The translations under genes and the position numbers were made by a program. Positions 34,084 through 43,348 of a stretch of DNA of 64,000 bases are shown here, one piece after another. The notes under the pieces are model-generated. The model searched no databases, was not told the DNA's origin, and saw only the letters and a list, made by a program, of their open reading frames with translations. Location: NCBI RefSeq assembly GCF_028649435.1, contig NZ_JAQSIN010000013.1; one strand, given 5' to 3'. The stretch comes from Curvibacter microcysteis (GTDB lineage Bacteria; Pseudomonadota; Gammaproteobacteria; Burkholderiales; Burkholderiaceae_C). The first letter of the stretch is position 1; every line of letters begins with the position of its first letter.

Positions 34084-35088
34084 ATGACCACCCAGATCGA
34101 TTCATTTCAGTTTCAGCTCAAGCAATGGGCGTACAAGGCACTGCTTCCCCTGGCACTGAGCAGCGGACTTCTCAACTCAGCCTGGGCACAGGAAGAGCCT
34201 GTCAAGGGGTGTTCCTCACCGCAAATCCAGTCAGGCTTCGATGAGTTTGGGCGCAGCGGAAAAATGCCACCCATGTTGGGTCGTTGGCTCAACGCTCGCC
34301 AAGCGCAGCAAGTTGAGCCCTATCAGGCTTTCGACAACGTCTACTTCGTGGGCATTTGTTGGGTATCGGCTTGGCTGGTGAAAAGCAGCGAAGGCTACAT
34401 CTTGATAGACACCTTGCACGAGCCTTTTGTGGACCTCTTGCTCGAGAACATTGCCAAGGTCGGCGTCAAACTGAGCGACATCAAGTATGTGCTCATGACC
34501 CACGGCCACTTTGATCATGTAGGGGGGGCCTATAAACTCAAACCCCTGATGAATGCCAGGTTCGTCATGACGCAAACCGGCTGGGACGAAGCCATTGCGG
34601 ATTCGGCAGCGTCGCAGCGATCGCCCAGGCCCTGGAAGATGCTTGCCACGCCAGACCTGGTCGTCAAGGACGGGGACACCGTGACGCTGGGCGACACCCA
34701 GGTCAAGGTCTATGAGACCCCTGGCCACACCCATGGCACCGCCTCTTACAGCCTCGACGTGCGAGATGGAAGCCAAAGCTACCATGCCTTCGTCATTGGG
34801 GGCTTGGGCCTCAATGCAATCGACAACTCCAAGCAAGTCGAGGCATACATCGCGAGCGTGAATCGCATCGACGGGCTGGTGAGAGACAAAGCGGCCCCGG
34901 TGACGGTGCACCTCACCACCCACCCCTTCAGCACGGGATTGACCGAAGCCAAGGAGGGGCTGAAATCCCGCCGCGCGGGACAAGCGCATCCGCTGGTGAA
35001 TCCCACAGGCTTCAGCAGGCAATTGACCGCCCTGCGCCAAGGCGCCGAGCTGCGTCTGGAGATCGAACGGAAAAAGGAAGCGCGCTGA
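34084..35088 (+). CDS. Exported metallo-beta-lactamase-fold hydrolase, subclass B3-like
   Basis: This MBL-fold protein (334 residues) has a signal peptide (about residues 15-37, ending LLNSAWAQ). The zinc motif THGHFDHVGG supplies three ligands and the Asp; further His ligands are in ETPGHTHGTASY and VHLTTHPF. The set and spacing match subclass B3 enzymes, but homologues with this HGHFDH variant may hydrolyse other esters or lactones. The signal-peptide ATG at 34084 was preferred over the frame start at 34024. A related but larger lipoprotein follows at 35386. Beta-lactamase activity cannot be assumed. Confidence 0.82.
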   Translation: MTTQIDSFQFQLKQWAYKALLPLALSSGLLNSAWAQEEPVKGCSSPQIQSGFDEFGRSGKMPPMLGRWLNARQAQQVEPYQAFDNVYFVGICWVSAWLVKSSEGYILIDTLHEPFVDLLLENIAKVGVKLSDIKYVLMTHGHFDHVGGAYKLKPLMNARFVMTQTGWDEAIADSAASQRSPRPWKMLATPDLVVKDGDTVTLGDTQVKVYETPGHTHGTASYSLDVRDGSQSYHAFVIGGLGLNAIDNSKQVEAYIASVNRIDGLVRDKAAPVTVHLTTHPFSTGLTEAKEGLKSRRAGQAHPLVNPTGFSRQLTALRQGAELRLEIERKKEAR

Positions 35089-35385
35089 GGCCAAGACCAG
35101 GCCGCTTGAGCTGGCGCATTGAAGGGGCTGCTCGCGCACAAACCAACTTGCTGGGTCACTGACGCGCACCAGGCAGGCGTTGTTCTGGGTGAGACTTGAG
35201 CCGCCCATTGGCGGGCTTGACGACTGTGAAGCTGTACTTAGGAGTCGTTAAGAAATCATCGTTTTCTTTCGAATCATCTGCTTGGCAAACTGCTTTGGCG
35301 TGTGCGTTGGTGCGGCTCTCGGGGATGTGCAATGTCCCGTCGCCGCACTGCGACACGAAGGTTAAAAAAACTTCAGGAGACTCGA

Positions 35386-36792
35386 ATGCAAGCCGCCTCT
35401 ATCACGCCCGCCAATGCGGTCAAACTCACCCTGCTCACAAGCTTGGCAGCCAGCGCGCTGATCACAGCCTGTGGCGGTGGATCCGGTGAGGCTTTCAGCG
35501 CCCCCTTCATGGACACAGCTCTGAAACTGCCAGTCGCCGCCGCCCCGGCCGCCACAAAATCACCCGCGGGAACCAGCGAATACCAACGCCATCTGGACGC
35601 GGCCACAGCCAACGCTGCTGGCACCGAATTCGCAGCGGACCAACGACGTCAGTGGTGCTACTCCGTCGAGAACGCGGGTGTTCCACCGGAGCTGTCCAAC
35701 ACCACGCCGGTGGCCATGACCAAGATGTTCGACAACCTGTACTTCACGGGCCGACGTTGGGTGGGACAGTACGTGCTGACAACGCCCAATGGCTATTTCC
35801 TGGTGGATGCACTCAACAGCACCGACGATGCCAAGACTCTGACGGTCCCTGGCCTGGTGTCAGCAGGGCTGAACCCAGCAACGCTCAAAGGCATCATGCC
35901 GACACACGGCCACGGCGACCATTACAACGGTGCCAAGTACATGCAGGACACGTATGGCGGCCCGGTCTACATTGGCTCGGAAGATGCGGTTGCTCTGAGC
36001 GCCGCCAACACCCGCAATGCTGCGGTGTTTTCGGGATCCATCACGACGACCTCTTTACCGAACTCGATCACCACCCCCCAAACGCTGAAGGTGGATGGAA
36101 TCAACCTGACGGTGCTTTCCACCCCTGGTCACACGGCAGGCACGTTCTCAGGCATCTTGCCGGTCCAACAAAATGGCCAGTCCTACAAGATGGTCTTCTG
36201 GGGTGGCACGGGCACGCCCACAACGCTGCCTTTGGCCAAGTCGTATCTCGACGGCGCAGAGCGTCTCTACCAATTGGCCAAGAGCGAGAACGTGGACGGC
36301 ACCATTCACACCCACCCTTTCGTGGACGGCTCACTGGCGAAGCTGGACGCCATCAACAAGGGGACCACAGGCGGGAAGAACCCCTTCTTGATCGGCAATG
36401 CCAACACCTTGCGATCCTTGTCGATCTTGCGGGAATGCTCTGCAGCCAAAGTCAATTCATTTGATGCCACCATCGTGACGCCAACCTGGTTGACGACACG
36501 GACCGAGCTGGTGGGGAGCAGAAAGCTCAGTACGCTTGGCGCCAATGCCAATGTTGCAGGCTTGGTGCGAGTGACTGACCCTTACGGTCCAGTGGCCAAT
36601 GCAACTGTCAAATTGACTCTGGCTGGCGCATCGGAAACCTGCTCGGCCACCACCGATGCCAATGGCGTGGCCTCATGTGCATTCCTGACCACCCAGACCG
36701 CGAACGGTGCTGCATTGACCGCACAATTCACCGGAATCAGTTCAAGCACGCAGATCGAGTTGGCCAGCTCAGCGACGGTCACGCTCAATTGA
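35386..36792 (+). CDS. MBL-fold lipoprotein with C-terminal Ig-like domain
   Basis: This predicted lipoprotein (468 residues) has the signal ...SLAASALITAC followed by GGGSG, with the lipobox Cys at about residue 28. The MBL domain (about residues 100-330) has THGHGDHYNGAKY, STPGHTAGTFSG and IHTHPFVDG as zinc-site motifs. The last 100 residues (VAGLVRVTDPYGPVANATVKLTLAG...) look like a bacterial Ig-like (Big_1) domain. The ATG at 35386 has CAGGAGA at good spacing. It is probably anchored in the outer membrane and partners the soluble MBL protein at 34084. Confidence 0.82.
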   Translation: MQAASITPANAVKLTLLTSLAASALITACGGGSGEAFSAPFMDTALKLPVAAAPAATKSPAGTSEYQRHLDAATANAAGTEFAADQRRQWCYSVENAGVPPELSNTTPVAMTKMFDNLYFTGRRWVGQYVLTTPNGYFLVDALNSTDDAKTLTVPGLVSAGLNPATLKGIMPTHGHGDHYNGAKYMQDTYGGPVYIGSEDAVALSAANTRNAAVFSGSITTTSLPNSITTPQTLKVDGINLTVLSTPGHTAGTFSGILPVQQNGQSYKMVFWGGTGTPTTLPLAKSYLDGAERLYQLAKSENVDGTIHTHPFVDGSLAKLDAINKGTTGGKNPFLIGNANTLRSLSILRECSAAKVNSFDATIVTPTWLTTRTELVGSRKLSTLGANANVAGLVRVTDPYGPVANATVKLTLAGASETCSATTDANGVASCAFLTTQTANGAALTAQFTGISSSTQIELASSATVTLN

Positions 36793-36810
36793 TTCAACAA
36801 GACCAGTTTG

Positions 36811-37500
36811 ATGACCCTCTGTCATTCAAGCGTTGAGATCAGCCTCGGCAAAGCCGGGGCGGTCTCTGCACGAACCTTGGGGGGCCTTCTCAGTGGCTGT
36901 CTGATGCTGTCTGCAGGCAGTGCATTGGCCGAGACACAAGCCCATCTTTTGTCAGCACAGCGACACGCTGGTTCTTCCGTCGTGTTGCAAAAAGCACTTC
37001 AAAAGTGGTGCCATGGCCATGCTGCACCCGCCCTCACGCTGGCCATGAGTCAGGCTGAAGAGCGATTCAAAGAGGAACGGACGAATGGCAAGTCGCAACA
37101 GGTCCAGCGCCTGATCGAGCGAGAGTGTCTGGCCTACCGATTGACCCTCCAAGATCCCACTTTGAAGCACCCCGTTTGGTACCTGGGCCAGTTGAAGGTC
37201 CTCAAGGTCAAAAGGGGCACAGGAGACTCACTTGAGGTCACTGCACGGGCGTACAGCTTGGCGGGGCCGATTGTGAATAGCCGGCTGACCTTCTCAACAG
37301 GCTTGCACCACAGTTGTTTCGGCTACTCTGATGCGCAAGGTCTGGTCAGCTGCAGGTTGATCGATACCCACCCCCACGGGGAGGCTGGTGAAGCCGATCA
37401 TGAGCCTACGGACGGCATTCTGGTCGCCTCTTTGCAAGGCAAGGTGACGCAGGATGCCATTGAATGGCCGACGCAGATCACTGTAAAAATCAAGCATTGA
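36811..37500 (+). CDS. Exported protein of unknown function
   Basis: This 229-residue protein has an N-terminal signal sequence (LGGLLSGCLMLSAGSALAE) and no family I recognise. The N-terminal half is helical (EERFKEERTNGKSQQVQRLIE). The C-terminal half reads like a single beta-sandwich domain (SLEVTARAYSLAGPIVNSRLTFSTG... SCFGYSDAQGLVSCRLID), which recalls the Ig-like end of the gene before it, including a matching pair of Cys around a DANG/DAQG turn. It starts 18 bp after that gene and is likely co-transcribed. Confidence 0.6.
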   Translation: MTLCHSSVEISLGKAGAVSARTLGGLLSGCLMLSAGSALAETQAHLLSAQRHAGSSVVLQKALQKWCHGHAAPALTLAMSQAEERFKEERTNGKSQQVQRLIERECLAYRLTLQDPTLKHPVWYLGQLKVLKVKRGTGDSLEVTARAYSLAGPIVNSRLTFSTGLHHSCFGYSDAQGLVSCRLIDTHPHGEAGEADHEPTDGILVASLQGKVTQDAIEWPTQITVKIKH

Positions 37501-37628
37501 CGCTGCGCCAAGGACTCTTTTGCCTGGCCCAGGCCTGCCAGCACGAAGCACGGTCAACCGCGCCCACCCGGTTGGGTGGGCCTTCAAAACAGCCCGTTGG
37601 CCAATCCATTGGGCGATCCGCCAGCCCA

Positions 37629-38558
37629 TCAGCGCTTGTCAGTGGCCTCAGTGCCCTCGCCGCCAAACAACTCGAACACCATGCCGCGCAGCCACTGATT
37701 GACGGGTTCGCGATGAACTTTCGCGTGCCAGAACAGGCTGATTGGGGCCTCAGGTAACTTCACTGGATGGGTCCGAGAGACCAAACCGAAGGGTTCGACC
37801 AATTTGAGGGCCAGACGCTCAGGCACGGTGGCGACCAAGGCCGTGCTTTGCAAAATGTGCCCCACGCTGACAAAGTGCGGCACGCTCAGGCGCACCATTC
37901 GATCGATGCCCGCCTTTTGTATCAGTTCATCCACTGTTCCATGCCCCGTGCCGGCGGACACGATCACCAGGTGTTCGGCCGCTTTGTAGTCTGAAAGCAG
38001 CAGTTTCGGCCGGTCCAGTGTGTGCCCTTGGCGAAACAGGCAAACATAGCGTTGACGAAACAGCCGCCGCTGGAAAAACCCGGCCTTCAACTGAGGCAGC
38101 AGACCAATGGCCAGGTCGACCTTGCCAGCCTCCATGTCTTCGCGCAGGTTGGTTGCGTTGTTGCGCACCGTGTTGAGCATCACGCCGGGGGCCTCCCGGC
38201 CCAGGCGCTCCAGCAAGGCCGGCAAAAAAACAATCTCACCAATGTCAGTCATGCCGATGGTGAGGGTGCGTTTGAGCGTGGCTGGTGCGAACTGTGTCCG
38301 CTGGTTCAGGCCACTGTGAATCATACCCAGCGCGTAGCCGACCGACTCGCTGAGTTGCTCGGCAAAGGGCGTGGGCACCATACCGCCGGAGGTGCGCAAG
38401 AACAACTCATCGTCAAAGAGACGGCGCAACTTGGCCAGCGCATTGCTGACGGCAGGCTGTGTGAGGCCCATGTTGTCAGCGACTTTGGAGACACGCCGCT
38501 CGACCATGAGTTGCTGAAAAAGAACCAGCAGGTTCAGATCGATATCCGATAGCTCCAT
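37629..38558 (-). CDS. nagR: LysR regulator of NahR/NagR type
   Basis: This LysR-type regulator (309 residues) resembles NahR/NagR closely: MELSDIDLNLLVLFQQLMVERRVS, LGLTQPAVSNALAKLR-type HTH, MTDIGEIVFLPALL, VDLAIGLLPQLKAGFFQRRLFRQRYVCL, SAGTGHGTVDELI, and PHFVSVGHILQSTALVATVPERLA. NahR-type proteins activate salicylate genes with salicylate as the inducer. The ATG at 38558 has GGAG upstream. It is divergent from the nagAa-like gene, with a NahR-box-like site between them, and a second site lies before nagG. Confidence 0.87.
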   Translation of the reverse strand: MELSDIDLNLLVLFQQLMVERRVSKVADNMGLTQPAVSNALAKLRRLFDDELFLRTSGGMVPTPFAEQLSESVGYALGMIHSGLNQRTQFAPATLKRTLTIGMTDIGEIVFLPALLERLGREAPGVMLNTVRNNATNLREDMEAGKVDLAIGLLPQLKAGFFQRRLFRQRYVCLFRQGHTLDRPKLLLSDYKAAEHLVIVSAGTGHGTVDELIQKAGIDRMVRLSVPHFVSVGHILQSTALVATVPERLALKLVEPFGLVSRTHPVKLPEAPISLFWHAKVHREPVNQWLRGMVFELFGGEGTEATDKR

Positions 38559-38598
38559 CGCCACTCCATCAGCCCAGGTAATATGAATCGACTATGGT

Positions 38599-38613
38599 AT
38601 TGCAGCTTGTGAT
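38599..38613 (+). promoter_or_regulatory. NahR-box-like site in nagR/nagAa intergenic region
   Basis: ATTGCAGCTTGTGAT matches 10 of the 13 fixed positions of the NahR consensus ATTCACGCTNNTGAT. It lies 41 bp before the nagAa ATG and 41 bp from the nagR start, a suitable place for shared control. The short distance to nagAa would place the transcript start close to the start codon. Confidence 0.5.
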
Positions 38614-38655
38614 TTCTGGGCACAATGACCCCCATGACGTTGATCGCAAGCTGCC

Positions 38656-39642
38656 ATGGACATCCTTGTTCAGCCTCTTAACCGCGTGATCCGCGCGACA
38701 CCAGGCGTGAATCTGCTTGAAGCCCTCCGCGCGGCGCAGGTTCCCATGTCCTACTCTTGCCTTTCCGGACGCTGTGGCATCTGTCGTTGCAGGGTCATTG
38801 ATGGCGAAGTGCTTGACGGTGGACGGGAGCAACAACGCCCCTTGGATGGCGTGGATGGCGGCGTGCTCGCCTGCCAGACCTATGTGACTGAACCCTGCAC
38901 GATCGAAGTGCCAGCGCCGGAGGAGGCGGTGGTGCACCAAGCCCGGGTGGCCAAGGGGGTCGTCACGGCCATTGAGCCGCTCGCTGCCGACATCCGACGC
39001 CTGTTGATCAAGGTCAGCAAACCGATTGCTTTCTCACCGGGACAATACGTGCAGATCGCCTTCACCCCGGCCCACATTCGTCCCTATTCGATGGCGAACT
39101 TGCCAGGGCAACAGGTGCTGGAGTTCCACGTTCAGTTGATGCCCAAGGGGCGGGTCAGCCACTACATCGCCACACAGTTGAAAGTGGGCGACAGCGTCAA
39201 GATCAGCGGGCCGCTCGGCGCCGCCTATCTGCGCCATCAACCTGTCGATCCCCTGCTGTGCGTCGCGGGTGGGACGGGGCTGGCATCCGTGCTCTCAGTG
39301 GTCCGGGGGGCCGTGGCCGCAGGCATGAGCAACCCCATTCACCTGTACCTGGGGGTGCGCTCACCCCGTGAGATGTACGGCCTGGCTTGGCTTGATCAAC
39401 TGCGCAGCACGCATCCGTCCTTGCAAGTACACGTCGTGATGGCTTCGGGAGCCGACGTCAACAAGCAACGGCGTGGGCTGGTCACCCAAGCCATTGAACA
39501 AGACCACCCCAGTCTGCAGGGCTGGCAAGCCTATGTCTGCGGATCCCCACCGATGGTGGAGAGCACCACCCTGCTGGCGCTCAGAAAGGGCATGGAGGCC
39601 GTCCACCTCCATGCCGAGGCTTTCTACATGCAAGCCGACTGA
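38656..39642 (+). CDS. nagAa: Ferredoxin reductase of NagAa/NahAa type
   Basis: This NAD(P)H:ferredoxin reductase has an N-terminal plant-type [2Fe-2S] domain (C35, C40, C43, C73; CLSGRCGIC) and FAD- and NAD-binding domains (RPYSMANLP, VAGGTGLASVLS, VCGSPPMVEST). It has 328 residues, as in NagAa. In the nag system it reduces the Rieske ferredoxin serving both naphthalene dioxygenase and salicylate 5-hydroxylase. It stands alone on the plus strand, with 3 bp separating its end from the end of nagL. A second, unrelated reductase gene is at 43349. Confidence 0.88.
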   Translation: MDILVQPLNRVIRATPGVNLLEALRAAQVPMSYSCLSGRCGICRCRVIDGEVLDGGREQQRPLDGVDGGVLACQTYVTEPCTIEVPAPEEAVVHQARVAKGVVTAIEPLAADIRRLLIKVSKPIAFSPGQYVQIAFTPAHIRPYSMANLPGQQVLEFHVQLMPKGRVSHYIATQLKVGDSVKISGPLGAAYLRHQPVDPLLCVAGGTGLASVLSVVRGAVAAGMSNPIHLYLGVRSPREMYGLAWLDQLRSTHPSLQVHVVMASGADVNKQRRGLVTQAIEQDHPSLQGWQAYVCGSPPMVESTTLLALRKGMEAVHLHAEAFYMQAD

Positions 39643-39645
39643 CGC

Positions 39646-40287
39646 TCAGTGGGCGTCTGGCTGGGCACTGGGCGCCGCCCTGCGGAAAGCGTCCAGTTGA
39701 GCGCAGGCGGCGTCGATGGCCTGCACGCGCGGCCAGCGGGCCAAGTCGACCTTGAAACGGCGAGCGCTCTCGACCTGAGGAATCAAATACACATCCGCCA
39801 GTGTCGGGGCGTGACCAAAGCAGTAGTCACCACGCCGAGGCTCGCTTGCCAGCAGCGACTCAATGGCATCAAAGCCGGCGCTGATCCAGGTGCCACACCA
39901 GTCGTTGATCGCGGCATCGTCGGCGCCGAATCGGTGGCGCAATGCCTCCAGAATGCGGCGGTTGTTGATGGGGTGCACATCGCAGCCCACAATCGCCGCC
40001 AGCGCTCGCACCTGTGCACGGTCTTGCGTGGCGGCCGGCAGCAGGGGGGGATGGGGATACCGTTCCTCCAGCCACTCGATGATCGCGGGCGACTGGATCA
40101 TCCGATGCGAGTCGGCCTCCAGGACGGGCACGAACTGCTGCGGGTTGATCGCCTTGAACGCTGGGTCAAGGTGCTCCTCACGCCGCAGATCGACAGCGAC
40201 CTGCTCGCAGTCCAGGCCCTTCAGGTTCAAAGCAATGCGCAAGCGGTGCGAGGTTCCGCTGCGAAAAAAGGTGTAGAGCTTCATCAT
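39646..40287 (-). CDS. nagL: Maleylpyruvate isomerase, zeta-class GST
   Basis: This glutathione-dependent isomerase (213 residues) turns maleylpyruvate into fumarylpyruvate in the gentisate pathway. The N-terminal thioredoxin-fold domain has the zeta-class motif FFRSGTSHRLRIALNLKGL, then NPQQFVPVLE and the GSH-binding QSPAIIEWLEERYP. The C-terminal helical domain has GHAPTLADVYLIPQVESARRF. Two adjacent ATGs exist; the first (40287) overlaps the stop of the upstream gene (TGATG). It is the last gene of the nag operon. Confidence 0.92.
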   Translation of the reverse strand: MMKLYTFFRSGTSHRLRIALNLKGLDCEQVAVDLRREEHLDPAFKAINPQQFVPVLEADSHRMIQSPAIIEWLEERYPHPPLLPAATQDRAQVRALAAIVGCDVHPINNRRILEALRHRFGADDAAINDWCGTWISAGFDAIESLLASEPRRGDYCFGHAPTLADVYLIPQVESARRFKVDLARWPRVQAIDAACAQLDAFRRAAPSAQPDAH

Positions 40288-41288
40288 CAATCCAGGCTGA
40301 TCTTGGCGCGCTTGACGACATCGCCGAAGGTACGGGAATCGCGCTCGATGGCCTTGGTGAGCTCACTGGGCGGTCCGATGTAGGGCTCGAAGCCAAAGGT
40401 GGCCAGACGCTCCTTGACCTCCGGGGTGGACAGCACTTTGCCAACATCGGCATTGATCTTGTCAATGGCGGCCTTCGGTGTACCGGTCGGCGCGAACATG
40501 CCGACCCAGGTCTTCACTTCGAACCCAGCCGGTCCACCCGCCTCGCCGACAGTCGGAACCTCCGTGAAGCCCGCCAGGCGTTTGGGGGCCGCCAGAGCCA
40601 AGAACTTCACCTTCTTGGCCTGGAACATGGGCCCTGCGGTCGCCGCCGTGCCAAAAGCCCACTTGATGTCGCCAGAGGCCACAGAGGTGTACACCTGACC
40701 CATGTCCTTGAAAGGAACGTGCATCATCCGCGTCTCCGTCGCCGCTTCCAACATCGCTGCGCCGACATGGGCAACGCTGCCGATGCCCCATGATCCGTAG
40801 GTGATTTCTCCAGGCGCCGCCTTGGCGGCCTTGACCAAGTCACTCACGTCCTTCCAGGGCGAGTTGGCGGCCACCACCACAAAGAAATGGGTGAAGTACA
40901 CCGGCGCGACCGGCTCAAAGTCTTTGGCCGGATCGTAGGGCAGTTGCTTGAACACATGCGGCTGCAGGGCCATGTGGGTGTTGTCGACCTGCAGAACGGT
41001 GTAGCCGTCCGGTGCGGCGCGCTTTGCGTCACTGATCGCAATGAATCCATTGGCCCCCGGCTTGTTGTCAATGACGAGTTGCTGCCCCCAAGTGCGCGAC
41101 AACCTGTCACTGAGGATGCGCATCACGGCATCAGGACCGCTGCCTGGTGAATACGGGGCCACAGACCGGACGGGTTTGGCGGGGTAGGTCTGAGCGTGAG
41201 CGCTGGACAAAATCGCAGCGCTCAGCAGGGCCCAGGCGCCGAGGCGCAGGGCATTTGCAGGGTGCTTCGGACGGAAGGCTTTGAGCAT
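40287..41288 (-). CDS. Bug/TctC-family periplasmic binding protein in nag operon
   Basis: This TTT receptor has 333 residues, with a signal peptide ending LSSAHAQTYPAKPV and the family blocks APYSPGSGPDAVMRIL, VIDNKPGANGFIAISDAKRAAPDGYT, KQLPYDPAKDFEPVAPVY and EVPTVGEAGGPAGFEV. It lies between gentisate dioxygenase and maleylpyruvate isomerase genes, so it probably captures salicylate, gentisate or a related acid. The ATG at 41288 has GGAGA upstream. It is the third Bug protein in a catabolic operon here without a TctAB permease. Confidence 0.88.
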   Translation of the reverse strand: MLKAFRPKHPANALRLGAWALLSAAILSSAHAQTYPAKPVRSVAPYSPGSGPDAVMRILSDRLSRTWGQQLVIDNKPGANGFIAISDAKRAAPDGYTVLQVDNTHMALQPHVFKQLPYDPAKDFEPVAPVYFTHFFVVVAANSPWKDVSDLVKAAKAAPGEITYGSWGIGSVAHVGAAMLEAATETRMMHVPFKDMGQVYTSVASGDIKWAFGTAATAGPMFQAKKVKFLALAAPKRLAGFTEVPTVGEAGGPAGFEVKTWVGMFAPTGTPKAAIDKINADVGKVLSTPEVKERLATFGFEPYIGPPSELTKAIERDSRTFGDVVKRAKISLD

Positions 41289-41386
41289 GTTGTTGTCTCC
41301 TGGTCGTGGGGGCCGTTGACGGCCACTCTCGCAATGGCTGGATGGATGGGGATGGATGCAAGGCGCGGAGGCTGAGGCACACTGAA

Positions 41387-42511
41387 TCAACCGGAGACTT
41401 GCGCCCGATGGGCGTGCAAAGACTCGAAGATCGGCGCGTCACTGAAGCGGAACAGGTCCAGCGCACCCGTGGCGGAGGCCTGGGCTGAGAAGGGCTGCCA
41501 CGACGGGACGACGAACAAGTCCCCCCGGGCGACCTGCCAGGTGCGCTCACCCACGGTCACGCTGCCGCTGCCATCAAACACTTGGAACACCGATGAACCG
41601 ACTTCACGGTGGACCCGCGTGGCACCGCCGGCGCGCACGCGATGCATCTCGGTGCGCATGGTGGGCAGAACATCGGCCCCGGTGGTCGGATTAGTGAATC
41701 GCACGGCGGCGTGCCCCGCACTCAAGGTGCCCGGCTGCCCCGCGTCTTCCAAGGCCAGTTGATCGGTCAGCGCCCGATCGGTGTCCACCCAGCGGTAGGC
41801 CAGGAGCGGGGTCGCGGGCTGCGGTGTCGTCATGGACACCGGGCGCAACCCGGGGTGGCCCCACAGTTTTTCGGAGTACGAACGCGCCGCCGTAGTGCGC
41901 TCTGCGGGCGATATCTTCTCGCGCCCGACCTCAAAGAACTGACTCTCGGTGTAATACGAGAACGGAATGTCGAGACCATCGATCCAGGCCATGGGCTCGG
42001 TGGCGGCGTTGTGGTGGGCGTGCCAGTGCCAGCCAGCCTGCGGGAGGAAATCGCCCCGCGACATGCGCACGGCATCACCGTTGACAACGGTCCAGACGCC
42101 CTCGCCCTCCACCACAAAGCGAAACGCATGCTGCGTGTGACGGTGCTCGGGGGCATCTTCGCCGGGCATCAGGTACTGAATGGCGGCCCACAAGGTCGGC
42201 GTCGCAAACGGACGCCCCCCCAAGGCAGGGTTGGCCAACGCAATCGCACGCCGTTCGCCACCACGGCCCACGGGCACGATGGCGCCAGCCTGTGCGGCGA
42301 GCGCCTTCAAACGGTCCCAGCGCCACAGGTGCGGTACCGCTTTGGACTGCGGTTGTCGGGGCATCAGGTCACCGATCTCGGTCCAAAGCGGCACCAGCAA
42401 CTCTTCTTCGAAGCCTCGGTAGAGTTGTTCCAGCTCGGGGGTTGGATCCGGTTGACCGCGCCCGGCAACAGCATGCAGGCGCACGGGGGAGGGGGTGGGC
42501 TGGGTCGTCAT
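41387..42511 (-). CDS. nagI: Gentisate 1,2-dioxygenase
   Basis: This bicupin Fe(II) dioxygenase has 374 residues and opens gentisate to maleylpyruvate. The N-terminal cupin has PGEDAPEHRHTQHAFRFVVEGEGVWT with the iron-binding His residues, and the C-terminal cupin has RVHREVGSSVFQVFDGSGSVTVG. Further family signatures are WAAIQYLMPGE, GDFLPQAGWHWHAHHN and PMAWIDGLDIPFSYY. It belongs to the nag operon between fumarylpyruvate hydrolase and the Bug gene. Confidence 0.93.
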   Translation of the reverse strand: MTTQPTPSPVRLHAVAGRGQPDPTPELEQLYRGFEEELLVPLWTEIGDLMPRQPQSKAVPHLWRWDRLKALAAQAGAIVPVGRGGERRAIALANPALGGRPFATPTLWAAIQYLMPGEDAPEHRHTQHAFRFVVEGEGVWTVVNGDAVRMSRGDFLPQAGWHWHAHHNAATEPMAWIDGLDIPFSYYTESQFFEVGREKISPAERTTAARSYSEKLWGHPGLRPVSMTTPQPATPLLAYRWVDTDRALTDQLALEDAGQPGTLSAGHAAVRFTNPTTGADVLPTMRTEMHRVRAGGATRVHREVGSSVFQVFDGSGSVTVGERTWQVARGDLFVVPSWQPFSAQASATGALDLFRFSDAPIFESLHAHRAQVSG

Positions 42512-42541
42512 GTCGGTTTGTCTCCGTGGTTCAAATCGACC

Positions 42542-43249
42542 TCACTCAGCCGGGCCGACGTGGAGGGCAATGCTGCCCACGCCTTCGATCTGGCCGTCGA
42601 TGCGGTCGCCCGCCTGCACCGGCCCCACACCTTCAGGGGTGCCCGTGAAGATCAGGTCACCGGGCAGCAAGTGGTAGAACTTGGAGAGATCGGCGATCAA
42701 CTCGGGGATGTTCCAGATCAACTTGGACAAATCAGAGTGCTGCCGCACGGTCCCGTTGACCGACATCGCCAAGGCGCCCTGCTGCAAGACCACCTGCGGC
42801 ATGGGCACGATTTCCGAGACGACCGAAGACTGTTCGACGTCTTTGCCCAGGTCCCATGGGCGGCCTTTTTCACGCGCCACGAGTTGCAGGTCACGGCGCG
42901 TCATGTCCAAGCCGCAGGCGTAGCCGTAGATGAGGCCCGCCGCCTCCGACTCGCTGACCCGAAAACCGGGCGCGCCAATGGCCAACACCAATTCCATCTC
43001 ATGGTGGTAGTCCTGCGTTCCAGGGGGGTAAGCAACCGTGGCGCCCGACTCGACCAGCGTCGACGGGGCCTTGGTGAAGTAGAACGGCACCTCAACGGAC
43101 TTGTCGACGGGGCGCCCCATCTCGACCGCGTGGGCGTGGTAGTTACGGCCGACAAAGAACAAGCGCTGGATGGGCAGGCGCTCGCTGCGCCCCCGCACAG
43201 GCAGCGAGTACACGGGCGGTGGGGTCCAGAGGTAGGTCGTGGAGGTCAT
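42542..43249 (-). CDS. nagK: Fumarylpyruvate hydrolase
   Basis: This FAH-family enzyme (235 residues) splits fumarylpyruvate to fumarate and pyruvate. It shows FFVGRNYHAHAVEMG, VPFYFTKAPSTLV, DYHHEMELVLAIG with the metal Glu residues, YGYACGLDMTRRDLQ, and the end signature LPGDLIFTGTPEGVG. It lies between the reductase and gentisate dioxygenase genes. Length and context match NagK. Confidence 0.92.
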   Translation of the reverse strand: MTSTTYLWTPPPVYSLPVRGRSERLPIQRLFFVGRNYHAHAVEMGRPVDKSVEVPFYFTKAPSTLVESGATVAYPPGTQDYHHEMELVLAIGAPGFRVSESEAAGLIYGYACGLDMTRRDLQLVAREKGRPWDLGKDVEQSSVVSEIVPMPQVVLQQGALAMSVNGTVRQHSDLSKLIWNIPELIADLSKFYHLLPGDLIFTGTPEGVGPVQAGDRIDGQIEGVGSIALHVGPAE

Positions 43250-43348
43250 GGGGTTTTCCTTTTCATGGGGGTAGGGTGTGGGGGCGCGGCTGGCCGTCGG
43301 CCCCCGATGTGCTGGCCGGAATGGCCGCTCAACGTGTCCAGCACGGGG

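Noticed and set aside
34084..35088. A beta-lactam resistance gene
   Set aside because: The zinc-site pattern is B3-like, but many MBL-fold hydrolases share it; context and the HGHFDH variant give no support for a drug substrate.
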